Positions 11,297 through 19,677 of a stretch of 64,000 nt of DNA are shown one piece after another (within the stretch, counting starts at the first letter, position 1; each line of letters starts with the position of its first letter). The notes below the pieces were generated by a model, which was not told where the DNA came from, did no database searches, and worked only from the letters and a program-made list of their open reading frames with translations. Made by a program: the position numbers and the translations under genes. This DNA comes from Dokdonella_A sp044227025. Lineage in GTDB: Bacteria; Pseudomonadota; Gammaproteobacteria; Xanthomonadales; Rhodanobacteraceae. The stretch covers positions 744,001 to 808,000 of the forward strand of contig NZ_JBGAFX010000001.1 in assembly GCF_044227025.1 (NCBI RefSeq). Reading direction: 5' to 3'.

Positions 11297-13443
11297 TAGT
11301 CGCGGTCGTCGACGCGTATGACACCCGGCTCGCGTTCGAGTTGCCGGGCGACCGCGCCAACGGCTGCCGGCATCCAGGCATATTCCTTTGCCGCGATGGC
11401 CGGTTGCGGCAATACAAGGAAATCGATGTCCTGGTCGCGCATGAAGCTCGTGAATCCGGCTTCCGTTTCGACGAACTCGGGGCGTGCGAAGGAGATCGTC
11501 AGCAGATTTTCGAATTGCGTCGGCAACCAGAGGCTTGCCGGTTCGGTCGCGTAACCGACTGCGCGGGCATGGGCGTGCGCATGCTCTTTCAGATGGCGTC
11601 CGATTTTCTCGATACCGGCGGATGCAAGCATCGTCCATCGCAAGCGGCGATCATCGTGCCAGTTTCGCGTCATCACCAGATCGAAGCTGCGCGTGCCGGG
11701 TGCCCAGCCCGCACTGGCAAAACCGTAGGCCGCCTGGAACAGTACGAAGGCCGACAAGCAGACCATCAGGACGAGTCGCACGGAGTCCTTGCCGCGCGCG
11801 AACGCGCTGTTCGCCGCGAGCAGCACGCCGGGCAGCAGGCCGATCAGGAAGTAGTTGCCGTCACCGCCGCGCTCGCGGTATCCGATCGCGGTCGCGAGCA
11901 CGAAAGCAGTGACGGCCATTGCCGCGAGCGGCCAGATGGTTCGCGCGCCCTTCGCGGTGCCTTGGCCGAGCAAGCCTGCGCCCATGCCGAGTACGGCGAG
12001 CCACAGCCAGACGTTGCCCATCCAGCCGATCACGATGTGCGGCATCGTCTGCGGGCGGAGCAGCCAGTCGACGAACACGCCGGGCAGGCTGGCCCAGTTC
12101 TGCGGCCACGTCCATTGCAGCGTGCCGACGGGGTCGCGCAGCTGCATGCCGAGCGAACTCCACAATTTGAACAGCACATCCGGGCCGATGGTCGGCATGC
12201 CCGTCAGCAGCCATGTACGTGCGGTCACGAACACGGCGACGGCCAGCGCGCCGGCGAGTGCCCACACCGCAACGTCCTTGTTCACGGCCGCATCCTGATC
12301 CGGCGCATGGCGCTGCGGGCGCCACGCTTGCAGGAGGCTGCCGAGCACAAGCACGCCCATGAACGGAATCGCGGTGAGTTTTGCCATGCAGGCGAGTGCC
12401 GCGGCGGCGGCGATCCAGCACCAGTCCGCCCACTGGCGCGTGCGCGCGAACGCGAGCGCGCCGTCCACGGCGATCAGCGCGAACAAGGTGGAGATCACAT
12501 CCGGTTTGGGTTCGAGCGCAGTGGCGGCAAGCGCGGGCAGCGTCGCGATTGCCGCCAGCACCGGCAGTCGGTCGCGTGCATCGATGCCGATCGTGTCGGC
12601 AATGCGCGCGCATACCGCGAGAATCAGCAACAGCACCCAGATCGACATGCCGCTGATGACGCTGCTGTCGCCAAGCGCGCTGACCGGCAACAGAAAGACC
12701 TCGTACAGCTTCGGAAAATAGTGGACCGGCGAGACCAGACCGAGCGCATCGAACACGGAATGCCCGGGAGCGAGCACGTATTCTCCCCGCAGCCCATACC
12801 AGAGCGAGTCGTAGCCGTGGACGACGTTCGTGCGCGCATACAGAACCGCCAGCCACGCGGCGAGTGCGCCGCCCCACGCACGTGCGAGGCGATCCTGCGC
12901 GCGCAGGCTGCGCCAGAGGAAGACAAGCAGCGGCGGCGTGCGCGCCAAAAGGGTCGTGGCACCGAGCGCGAGGGTGATCGCGCGCAACTCGCGGATCGAG
13001 CCGACACCGAACGCCGACGCGGTCCAGGCGATGAGACTCCAGGCGATGAAGCCGAGCACGAAGGCCTGCAGGTAGGCGGCCGTGTCGCGGGCGTCGCTCA
13101 GGCCGCAGACACGCCGCACGAGCATGCCGAGGCCGATGACGATCTCGAAATACAACAGGTCGATCAGCAACGGAGCGTCGACCGCGTGCCGGCGCAGGAA
13201 CAGTGCCAGCGCGGCTGTCGCGAGCAGCACCGCCGCCCCGGAGGAACGCAGTGTGAACGCGCCGGCGACCAGCGCGATCAGTGCCAAGGCTTCGAGGCCG
13301 CCCTGCACGAACTCGGGCTGCCGGATGTGCCAGTCGAACGGACCGGGCCCGATCAGTTGCCAGGCCGGTATCGCGATGAAGGCCGCGGCGAGCGCGAGGG
13401 CAAACCCAGCGAACGCGTGGGTGGAGCGTGCACTTGTCGGCAT
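11260..13443 (-). CDS. Polytopic membrane protein, possible GT-C glycosyltransferase
   Basis: 727 residues with a dozen or more hydrophobic segments over residues 1-520 and a soluble C-terminal ~170 residues. The layout (helical core, acidic periplasmic loop HGYDSLWYGLRGEYVL, soluble C-terminal domain) resembles GT-C glycosyltransferases that use polyprenyl-phosphate sugars. No family signature is strong enough to name it. The start MPTSARSTHAFAG at 13443 fits a signal-anchor. Homologous proteins would be expected in surface-glycan loci, and the adjacent acyltransferase cassette is consistent with that. Its promoter region lies against the decayed copy of the RimK-like 3' end. Confidence 0.72.
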   Translation of the reverse strand: MPTSARSTHAFAGFALALAAAFIAIPAWQLIGPGPFDWHIRQPEFVQGGLEALALIALVAGAFTLRSSGAAVLLATAALALFLRRHAVDAPLLIDLLYFEIVIGLGMLVRRVCGLSDARDTAAYLQAFVLGFIAWSLIAWTASAFGVGSIRELRAITLALGATTLLARTPPLLVFLWRSLRAQDRLARAWGGALAAWLAVLYARTNVVHGYDSLWYGLRGEYVLAPGHSVFDALGLVSPVHYFPKLYEVFLLPVSALGDSSVISGMSIWVLLLILAVCARIADTIGIDARDRLPVLAAIATLPALAATALEPKPDVISTLFALIAVDGALAFARTRQWADWCWIAAAAALACMAKLTAIPFMGVLVLGSLLQAWRPQRHAPDQDAAVNKDVAVWALAGALAVAVFVTARTWLLTGMPTIGPDVLFKLWSSLGMQLRDPVGTLQWTWPQNWASLPGVFVDWLLRPQTMPHIVIGWMGNVWLWLAVLGMGAGLLGQGTAKGARTIWPLAAMAVTAFVLATAIGYRERGGDGNYFLIGLLPGVLLAANSAFARGKDSVRLVLMVCLSAFVLFQAAYGFASAGWAPGTRSFDLVMTRNWHDDRRLRWTMLASAGIEKIGRHLKEHAHAHARAVGYATEPASLWLPTQFENLLTISFARPEFVETEAGFTSFMRDQDIDFLVLPQPAIAAKEYAWMPAAVGAVARQLEREPGVIRVDDRDYYLLDLSGRARD

Positions 13444-13513
13444 GTTGTCGAGGTGGCTCGCGCAGGGCGCGCGGGTTGCAATTTCAGGAGGCGGTCTGTG
13501 CGAGCGTGCGCGA

Positions 13514-13747
13514 TGCCGTTCAGCCGCGCAAGCCGAGCCGCTTGCGCTCCATCCGGCGCAGGAACTCGTCCATGATGCGGCGGTAGAGGTCGTCGCCGAG
13601 GTAGGCATCCTCGACGCTGGCATCGATCGAAGGATTGTCGTTCACTTCGATGACAACCAGGCGATCGCCGGCCTGTTTGAGGTCGACGCCGTAAAGGCCG
13701 TCGCCGATCGGCGCGGTCGCCCTCAATGCGAGCTTGAGCACGTCGGC
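13514..13747 (-). pseudogene. 3'-terminal fragment of the RimK-like ATP-grasp gene
   Basis: A 234-bp fragment encoding only the last ~75 residues of the intact gene whose 3' end is at 16497 (from ADVLKLALRATAPIG to MERKRLGLRG), with no start or upstream domain. It is colinear with 16491-16724 without gaps and with three base differences, two of which change residues (K to R, G to S). Beyond 13747 similarity stops abruptly. It is read as the displaced original gene end left behind by insertion of the acyltransferase cassette. Confidence 0.9.
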
Positions 13748-13952
13748 CGGTACTGCGCACGCCGGTGCTCGCGGACCCGATGCGTACCGCCCACGGCGGT
13801 GCCGGAGTCCAGCCAATGCCATGGGCAGGGATGGCATCGCCGATGGTCGGCGACGGCCCCGTCGTCTAGAATCTGGCGTGCCGAGCGCGATGGACCGCCA
13901 TGCCTCCCGCCCAGGCTTTGCGCGCAATCACGTGAGCCTGCCGGAGCAACCG

Positions 13953-15053
13953 ATGTTCGGACGCCTGTTCTTCCTGTTGCGCCTCGTCGGGGTGGGCATC
14001 GCCATCGTCGCATCGTTCGACGCGGTGGTGTTCCGCAGCGGATGGTATGCGCGGTGGTTGGAGCCGGAATCCGTCGCCGGCGCAACCCGCAGCACCGTGC
14101 GAAGGATCGAAGCGACGACACTGCCGGGGCGGCGCAACATCCTGGTCATCGGCAATTCGAAAGTCGGCGAAGGACTGTCGACCGTGCTCGCGGACAGCGC
14201 GGTCTCGACGCACGGCCTCCATTTCGTCGCAGGAGCCATCCCGGGTTCGGATGTCCGTATCTGGTACTACCTGTTGCGGGAAATCGATCCCGATGCACGC
14301 CGGTTCCGCGCGATTGTGCTCGCACCTCCATTGGCCGTCGATGAAGACCTGGCCAAGATGGCAGACCACGCCGCGGACATCGCCTATCTCACGACGCTGT
14401 TGCGCTTGGGCGACATCGCTTCGTTCCCGTCCTCGTTCGAGGACCCGATCCTTCGCGATCGCGCATCGAGGGCCATCCTCTTCCCGGCCCAGCCATTGCG
14501 CCGGGACGTCGCGACGTTCCTGTGGGCGCCTGCGCTGCGATATGCCAAGGTCAAGGACAGCGAGGCGAACGGCGTGGCGAACTACCTTCGCTACCCCGGG
14601 CGCAGCCAGGCATTTCCCGATCTCCCGATCGATCCCGCGACGCGGGCACCGTCCCGTTGGGACGGCATCGACGACCCTACCCGGCAAGGATTGCTGGACC
14701 ACTATTTCCGATGGCTGCACGCACGTCCCGCTCCGGACGTGGTGGCGAGCAACGACCGCTACTATCGCCACTGGCTGGGTCTGCTCGTCGAGCGGTATCG
14801 GGGTACCGGCGTGCCGCTCATCCTGTTCGAGGCGCCGCGCGGGCCCTGGCACGGCTCGGAGGTTCCCGCGGCGGAGCCGAACGGTGCCATCGCCGACCTC
14901 ATCGCGTCCGGCGACGTGCTCGCGTTGCCTGGAAGCACGTTCGTGGACATCGAGAGGCCGCACAACTTCTTCGATTTCCAGCACATGAACCGCGCAGGCC
15001 GGGAACTGTTCACCGCGCGCCTGGCGCAGCGCATCGAAGCACTGCTGCGCTGA
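13953..15053 (+). CDS. SGNH-hydrolase-like membrane-anchored protein (acyl transfer partner)
   Basis: 366 residues. An N-terminal signal anchor (FFLLRLVGVGIAIVASFDAVV) is followed by a degenerate SGNH/GDSL fold. The nucleophile block is VIGNSKVGEG near residue 67, with Asn where GDSL enzymes have Asp, and the C-terminal catalytic pair is DFQHMN near residues 341-346. Proteins of this type (compare AlgJ/AlgX, PatB) accept acyl groups from an MBOAT partner and transfer them to extracellular glycans. The MBOAT gene follows six bases downstream. The start at 13953 has CCGGAG upstream and gives the membrane anchor; longer in-frame starts run into the duplicated repeat. Confidence 0.8.
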   Translation: MFGRLFFLLRLVGVGIAIVASFDAVVFRSGWYARWLEPESVAGATRSTVRRIEATTLPGRRNILVIGNSKVGEGLSTVLADSAVSTHGLHFVAGAIPGSDVRIWYYLLREIDPDARRFRAIVLAPPLAVDEDLAKMADHAADIAYLTTLLRLGDIASFPSSFEDPILRDRASRAILFPAQPLRRDVATFLWAPALRYAKVKDSEANGVANYLRYPGRSQAFPDLPIDPATRAPSRWDGIDDPTRQGLLDHYFRWLHARPAPDVVASNDRYYRHWLGLLVERYRGTGVPLILFEAPRGPWHGSEVPAAEPNGAIADLIASGDVLALPGSTFVDIERPHNFFDFQHMNRAGRELFTARLAQRIEALLR

Positions 15054-15059
15054 GGCACG

Positions 15060-16472
15060 ATGCTCTTCGACACGCTCGCCTATTGGCTTTTCTTCGCCGT
15101 CGTCCTGGCCGCCTACGCGGCGCTGGACACGCGCCGTGCACGGGTCCTGCTCGTGGTGGCGAGCTACTTCTTCTACGCGGTCTGGGACGTCCGGTTCTGC
15201 CTGCTTCTCGGCGGCGCCACGGTGGCGAACTACCTGTTCGGTACCTGGATCGACGCCCTCGATGGCGCGGCTCGCCGCAGAGCCGTCAGCGTGGCGATCG
15301 CCGCCAACCTCGCATTGCTCGGATTCTTCAAGTACTTCAATTTCTTCGTGGAGTCATTCGCCGCGCTGTGCGGATTGCCGGCGGACAGCCTGACGCTCCG
15401 CATCGTGTTGCCGGTAGGCATCAGCTTCATCACGTTCGAAGGCATCGCCTACGTCGTCGACGTGTACCGCCGCGACCTGCGCGCTGTCCGCAAGCCGCTC
15501 GATTTCGCCCTGTTCGTGAGCTTCTTCCCGCACCTGGTCGCGGGTCCGATCATCCGGCCGGTGGATTTCCTGCCGCAAGTCGGCCGGCCATTCGTCCTCG
15601 CCGACGACTCCGCGCGCTGGGGCTTGCGTGAAATCCTGAAGGGGCTCTTCAAGAAGCTCGCGTTGGCGAACTATCTCGCGCCGATCGCCGACGCCTGTTT
15701 CGGGAACGTGCCGTACGACGGCGTCGACGTCCCCGCCTGGACGGGCGTGCTCGCGTTCTCCCTGCAGATCTACTTCGACTTTTCCGGCTACACCGACATT
15801 GCGCGCGGATGCGCGCGCCTGCTCGGATACCGCTTTCCACCAAACTTCGAGCGGCCGTACCTGAGCACGAGCATCACGGAATTCTGGCGGCATTGGCACA
15901 TCTCGTTGTCCACCTGGTTGCGCGACTACCTGTACATCCCGCTCGGCGGCAACCGTCGCGGTGTCGCGCGGACCTACGCCAACCTGCTGGTCGTGATGGG
16001 ACTCGGCGGGCTCTGGCACGGTGCGAGCTGGAATTTCGCCGCGTGGGGCGTGTATCACGGCGTCCTGCTCGCGCTGCACCGCGCGCTGCGCCAGCGGATC
16101 GATGCATGGGGCTGGGCGCGGATTGTCGACTCGCCATCGGTCGCTCCGCTGTGGATGCTGCTGACGTTCGTCCTGGTGACCGTGGGATGGGTGCCGTTCC
16201 GCGCACCCGACTTCACGTCCACCCTGGCGACGCTGAAAGCCCTTTGCGCACCGCCCGACGTCGCGTTCGTCAGCGCGCATCCGGGAACGGTCATCATCCT
16301 CGTCGGCAGCCTGGCGTGGTGTCTGCTCGACCGCCACAGACGCTTGCAGGCGTGGTTCGTCGAGCGCGCGCCCTGGCCGGCCGCCGCGCTTGCGGTCGGC
16401 CTGGCGGGACTCGCGATCGAATTCTGCGCGTACGTCGACCAGCAGATCCCGTTCGTCTATTTCCAGTTCTGA
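15060..16472 (+). CDS. MBOAT-family O-acyltransferase (AlgI-like)
   Basis: 470-residue polytopic protein of the membrane-bound O-acyltransferase family. The AlgI/DltB signature is complete: FFPHLVAGPIIRP, FSGYTDIARG, TEFWRHWHISLSTWLRDY, IPLGGNR, and the catalytic histidine in GGLWHGASWNF near residue 320. It moves acetyl (or other acyl) groups across the inner membrane for O-acylation of an exported polysaccharide or other envelope polymer. It is cotranscribed with the SGNH-like partner. No polymer-synthesis genes lie in the cassette, so the glycan acceptor is unknown; the polytopic protein at 11260-13443 is the nearest glycan-type candidate. Confidence 0.93.
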   Translation: MLFDTLAYWLFFAVVLAAYAALDTRRARVLLVVASYFFYAVWDVRFCLLLGGATVANYLFGTWIDALDGAARRRAVSVAIAANLALLGFFKYFNFFVESFAALCGLPADSLTLRIVLPVGISFITFEGIAYVVDVYRRDLRAVRKPLDFALFVSFFPHLVAGPIIRPVDFLPQVGRPFVLADDSARWGLREILKGLFKKLALANYLAPIADACFGNVPYDGVDVPAWTGVLAFSLQIYFDFSGYTDIARGCARLLGYRFPPNFERPYLSTSITEFWRHWHISLSTWLRDYLYIPLGGNRRGVARTYANLLVVMGLGGLWHGASWNFAAWGVYHGVLLALHRALRQRIDAWGWARIVDSPSVAPLWMLLTFVLVTVGWVPFRAPDFTSTLATLKALCAPPDVAFVSAHPGTVIILVGSLAWCLLDRHRRLQAWFVERAPWPAAALAVGLAGLAIEFCAYVDQQIPFVYFQF

Positions 16473-16490
16473 GCGACCGCGCGCTCGCGG

Positions 16491-16724
16491 TGCCGTTCAG
16501 CCGCGCAAGCCGAGCCTCTTGCGCTCCATCCGGCGCAGGAACTCGTCCATGATGCGGCGGTAGAGGTCGTCGCCGAGGTAGGCATCCTCGACGCCGGCAT
16601 CGATCGAAGGATTGTCGTTCACTTCGATGACAACCAGGCGATCGCCGGCCTGTTTGAGGTCGACGCCGTAAAGGCCGTCGCCGATCGGCGCGGTCGCCTT
16701 CAATGCGAGCTTGAGCACGTCGGC
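16491..16724. repeat. Direct repeat copy B, functional 3' end of the RimK-like gene
   Basis: 98.7% identical (231 of 234) to 13514-13747, same orientation and gap-free. The left edge begins at TGCCGTTCAG and the right edge ends at CGTCGGC. This copy keeps the reading frame of the complete ATP-grasp gene. Confidence 0.95.
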
Positions 16725-17981
16725 AGGAGCCGAGCGCACCGGCAGCGTCTCGAAGCCGCCGGACTTCGCCGTGCCCTTGGCGCCGTGGTTGTAGATCTGC
16801 CAGTGCCCGCGCGACATGTAGTACTTGCACGCGTACAGCGGCTCGCGGTTGAGCACGCCGATGCGCCAGTCGAATTCGGTGAACATGAATTCCTGCGCGA
16901 GCACCAGTGCAGTGTGCTGGAACAGGTCGTCAACGGCGGCCTTCAGCTGTTGCGGGTTCTCCGCCTTGACGATGCCACGCGAGAACGAGCCATCGGGAAT
17001 CTTCAGCACGATCGGGAAGCCGAGCCGGTCGGGCAGTTCGGCGAGTTTCTTCGGCTCGTCGCGGTAGAGGATCTCGGTGCGCGGAGTCGCCAGCTTGCGC
17101 GAGCGCAACAGGTCATGCAGGTAGATCTTGTTGGTGCACTTGAGGATCGAGCTCGGGTCGTCGATGACGACCATGTCTTCCTTCTCCGCCTTGTTGGCGA
17201 AGCGGTAGGTGTGGTTGTCGAGCGCGGTCGTCTCGCGGATGAACAGGCCGTCGTATTCGGCCAGCCGGGTGTAGTCGTTCTTGGTCAGCGTGTCGACTTC
17301 GATGCCGAGCTCGGCGCCAGCGGCAACGAAGGACTTCAGCGCGCGCTTGTTCGACGGCGGCATCGGATCGCCGGGGTCGGCCAGCATGGCGAGGTCGAAG
17401 CGGAATTTCTTGCGCGCGCGCGGTTTGCGCCAGAGCTTCTTGGAAAACTTGTCGAGCGCCTGGGCGAACGCGTCTTCCTGTGCGTCCGCAAGCGTATGCA
17501 GGCCGGTCGGCTTGATCGCGGCGATCTGCCAGACCCGCTCGCGCTCGAACTCGATGCGCAGGATCGGGCACGGGAATGTCTCGAACACCTGACGCACGAT
17601 GTCTTCGAGGCTTCCCGACGACGTCTCTCCGAAGTAGACGAGCACGCCGAAGTCGGTCGTGTCACGTCCGCCGTCGGGGAGGAACTTCGCGAGCTTCTGG
17701 TTGAGGTCGTCGATGTCGAGGCCGTACAGCGAGCGCCGGCGCAGATCGTTGATCGTGCGCACCGACGGGATCACCTTGTGACCGCGCGCCTCCGCCAGCA
17801 GAGACACGTAGTAGCCGGTGCCAAGGTACTTGAAGCTGCGGCACAGGTTGATGACCTGGGTGCGCTCGTCGTCGACGCCGATCGGCTCCTTCAGGTAATC
17901 CTGCGCCGTGACGACGTTGTCGGACGGGTAGTAGGAGCCCCAGTCCGAGGCTTTCTCGACGACGATGACGAGTCGACTCAT
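16497..17981 (-). CDS. RimK-like ATP-grasp family protein
   Basis: 494 residues. An N-terminal RimK-like ATP-grasp-associated domain (MSRLVIVVEKASDWGSYYP) precedes a C-terminal ATP-grasp ligase domain: DDPSSILKCTNKIYLHDLL, FPIVLKIPDGSFSRGI (ATP-binding lysine and glycine-rich loop), and the metal-binding VIEVNDNPSIDAG. ATP-grasp enzymes of this kind join a carboxylate to an amine (RimK adds glutamate to ribosomal protein S6), but the substrate of this longer family is not established. It is divergent from a GNAT acetyltransferase gene, a neighbourhood often seen for this family. Its 3' end is duplicated at 13514-13747. The start is the first Met giving the conserved N-terminus. Confidence 0.9.
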   Translation of the reverse strand: MSRLVIVVEKASDWGSYYPSDNVVTAQDYLKEPIGVDDERTQVINLCRSFKYLGTGYYVSLLAEARGHKVIPSVRTINDLRRRSLYGLDIDDLNQKLAKFLPDGGRDTTDFGVLVYFGETSSGSLEDIVRQVFETFPCPILRIEFERERVWQIAAIKPTGLHTLADAQEDAFAQALDKFSKKLWRKPRARKKFRFDLAMLADPGDPMPPSNKRALKSFVAAGAELGIEVDTLTKNDYTRLAEYDGLFIRETTALDNHTYRFANKAEKEDMVVIDDPSSILKCTNKIYLHDLLRSRKLATPRTEILYRDEPKKLAELPDRLGFPIVLKIPDGSFSRGIVKAENPQQLKAAVDDLFQHTALVLAQEFMFTEFDWRIGVLNREPLYACKYYMSRGHWQIYNHGAKGTAKSGGFETLPVRSAPADVLKLALKATAPIGDGLYGVDLKQAGDRLVVIEVNDNPSIDAGVEDAYLGDDLYRRIMDEFLRRMERKRLGLRG

Positions 17982-18210
17982 GCACAGCGCCTGGATGCGG
18001 TATCGGGGGAGCGGATGCCTCGGGTCACTGCGCGCGGATCGACGGAATTGGCGGGAGCGGCAGGGACATGGGCGTTTGGCGGCGCGCAGTTTGACACAGG
18101 CGCGCGCGCGCCGGCAGTGCGAAACCGCGCAGGCGGGAGGTCCGTTAAGCGCGGATAAACGGATCGCGTCGTCGCATTGCGGTGCATGCCGGACCGGACT
18201 AGGCTGCGCC

Positions 18211-18696
18211 GTGCCCGCGCCCGCAGAACTCCACTCCCCGACCTCGACTGCCACGACGCATGTGCGTCGTGCGACCGGCGACGACCTCGATGCCCTCGTC
18301 GCGCTGGAACAGGCGACTTTCTCGCTCGACCGCATGAGCGAGCGCCAGTGGCGCCGCCACCTCGACAGCGCGAGCGCCGAGGTGCTCGTCGCCGTGCGCG
18401 AGCGCCGGCTGCTCGGCGCCGCGGTCGTGTTCTACCGGCGCGGCGGTGACATCGCGCGCCTGTATTCGATCGCGGTCGCCGCCAGCGAGCGCGGCGCGGG
18501 AACTGGCGCGTTCCTGCTCGCCGCGGTGGAGCGGGCCGCGCGTCAACGCGGCTGCAAGCGCCTGCGCCTCGAAGTCCGCGCCGACAACACCGCCGCGCAA
18601 CGCCTGTACGAGCGCGCAGGCTATCGGTTGTTCGGCCTGCATCGTGCGTATTACGAGGACGGCACCGACGCACAACGCTACGAAAAGTCCTGGTAA
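18211..18696 (+). CDS. GNAT-family N-acetyltransferase
   Basis: 161 residues with a RimI-like GNAT fold: VRRATGDDLDALVALEQATF at the N-terminus, then LYSIAVAASERGAGTGAFLL, which holds the acetyl-CoA pyrophosphate loop R-G-A-G-T-G, and LEVRADNTAAQRLYERAGY (motif B). It transfers acetyl from acetyl-CoA to an amine; the substrate is unknown, though RimI-like proteins act on protein N-termini. GTG 18211 is taken as start; further upstream the frame is low-complexity leader shared with the divergent RimK-like gene. The pairing with a RimK-like ligase suggests a joint peptide or protein modification role, which is inference. Confidence 0.85.
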   Translation: MPAPAELHSPTSTATTHVRRATGDDLDALVALEQATFSLDRMSERQWRRHLDSASAEVLVAVRERRLLGAAVVFYRRGGDIARLYSIAVAASERGAGTGAFLLAAVERAARQRGCKRLRLEVRADNTAAQRLYERAGYRLFGLHRAYYEDGTDAQRYEKSW

Positions 18697-18770
18697 GAAG
18701 CGCCCCTTGCGCGGCCGCGCCACTCCGGCGACGCCAAGGCATGTCATCCGGTCGCGCGCAGGGTGCGCTG

Positions 18771-19451
18771 CTACGGAGCGGGCGCGGCGGCGATCCTGCG
18801 TGCGGTTTCTTCGTCCGCCGGGCGCGCGACCAGTCCGCCGGCGGCGGCGAGCGTGACGACATAGCGGCCGTCATCGACCAGTGGCAGGTAGGCGGCGCTG
18901 CCGTAGTCGGCGTCGATCCATGGCAGCCACTGCGGGAAGCGCCGCTTCAACGTCCACAGGTCCGGCAACACCGAGTCGTCCAGCGCCACCACGCTCTTCA
19001 TCGCCGTACGTTCCTGTGCGATGTCGCGATAGCGTCCGCCGATGCGTTCGAGCCGGTACAGCGGCGGCGCGCCGAGGATGACCGCGCGCGATGTCCACTT
19101 GATCACGCGCGCGTCGAGCTGCCAGTCGTCGCCGGCAAGCTCGACGTGTTGGCGCTCGCCATCCGGCGTCAGGATGTCGACCGCGTAACGTTGGGCAGAA
19201 AGCGCACGCGCTTCGATCCGCGCCACTTCGGCTTCCGCGGCGAGGCGCCGATAGCCCAGCAGCACGATGCCGGCGAGGCCGCCGAGCAGGGCGAAGCCGA
19301 GGAACACCAGGCACCACAGCACGCGCAAGGTCGCCGCGACGCGCCGCCGCTCGCGCCAGCGCCGGTGCGCGCCGACCCCGTGTCCGGTCGCGAACAACAG
19401 GCACACCACGGCCACACCGAACAACACCACCAGCAACGGCGTCAGGGACAT
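18771..19451 (-). CDS. Conserved membrane protein of unknown function, 226 aa
   Basis: Two transmembrane helices at the N-terminus (LLVVLFGVAVVCLLFATG and LWCLVFLGFALLGGLAGIVLL) are followed by a soluble domain with distinctive text: GDDWQLDARVIKWTSRAVIL, APPLYRLERIGGRYRDI, WIDADYGSAAYLPL. I recall similar proteins in xanthomonads carrying an unsupported efflux-pump label; nothing here resembles a transporter. It is convergent with the GNAT gene and divergent from lptM. Confidence 0.75.
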   Translation of the reverse strand: MSLTPLLVVLFGVAVVCLLFATGHGVGAHRRWRERRRVAATLRVLWCLVFLGFALLGGLAGIVLLGYRRLAAEAEVARIEARALSAQRYAVDILTPDGERQHVELAGDDWQLDARVIKWTSRAVILGAPPLYRLERIGGRYRDIAQERTAMKSVVALDDSVLPDLWTLKRRFPQWLPWIDADYGSAAYLPLVDDGRYVVTLAAAGGLVARPADEETARRIAAAPAP

Positions 19452-19545
19452 CGGCGAGCGCTCCGCCACGACGGAGCCGACAGCATACCGGTGGTCGCGG
19501 TGAACCGCGGCTATACTGCCGGGCATGTCATTGCCGGACCCTGCC

Positions 19546-19671
19546 ATGTCGCCTTCCCGATCGTTCCTGCGTCTGGCGCTGCTGCTCGCCGTGCTGCTGC
19601 TTGCCGCCTGCGGCAACAAGGGGCCGCTGGTCAAGCCCGCTGCCCCGGCGGCGCCGGCGCCGACGCACTGA
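19546..19671 (+). CDS. lptM: LPS translocon maturation lipoprotein LptM (YifL)
   Basis: 41-residue lipoprotein. A hydrophobic signal (FLRLALLLAVLLL) ends in the lipobox LAAC, followed immediately by GNKGPLVKP, the LptM hallmark CGxKGPL. In E. coli LptM helps oxidative maturation of the LptDE LPS translocon in the outer membrane. It sits directly upstream of dapF, as yifL does in E. coli, six bases away. ATG 19546 gives a compact signal peptide; ATG 19525 would add seven residues. Confidence 0.88.
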   Translation: MSPSRSFLRLALLLAVLLLAACGNKGPLVKPAAPAAPAPTH

Positions 19672-19677
19672 ACCCGC

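Larger units (their letters stand above)
13514..16724. mobile_element. Inserted O-acylation cassette bounded by 234-bp direct repeats
   Basis: The unit consists of repeat copy A (13514-13747), a ~205-bp leader, the SGNH-like and MBOAT genes, an 18-bp gap, and repeat copy B (16491-16724), which is the functional 3' end of the RimK-like gene. Offset between copies is a constant 2977 bp. Direct duplication of a gene's 3' end around foreign cargo is the footprint of integration that restores the target gene. No recombinase is present inside, so the alternative is duplication by homologous recombination. Confidence 0.75.

Noticed and set aside
11341..13575. 744-codon plus-strand frame opposite the polytopic membrane protein
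   Set aside because: Shadow frame; the minus-strand product has coherent transmembrane helices and signal, this one is charged low-complexity text.
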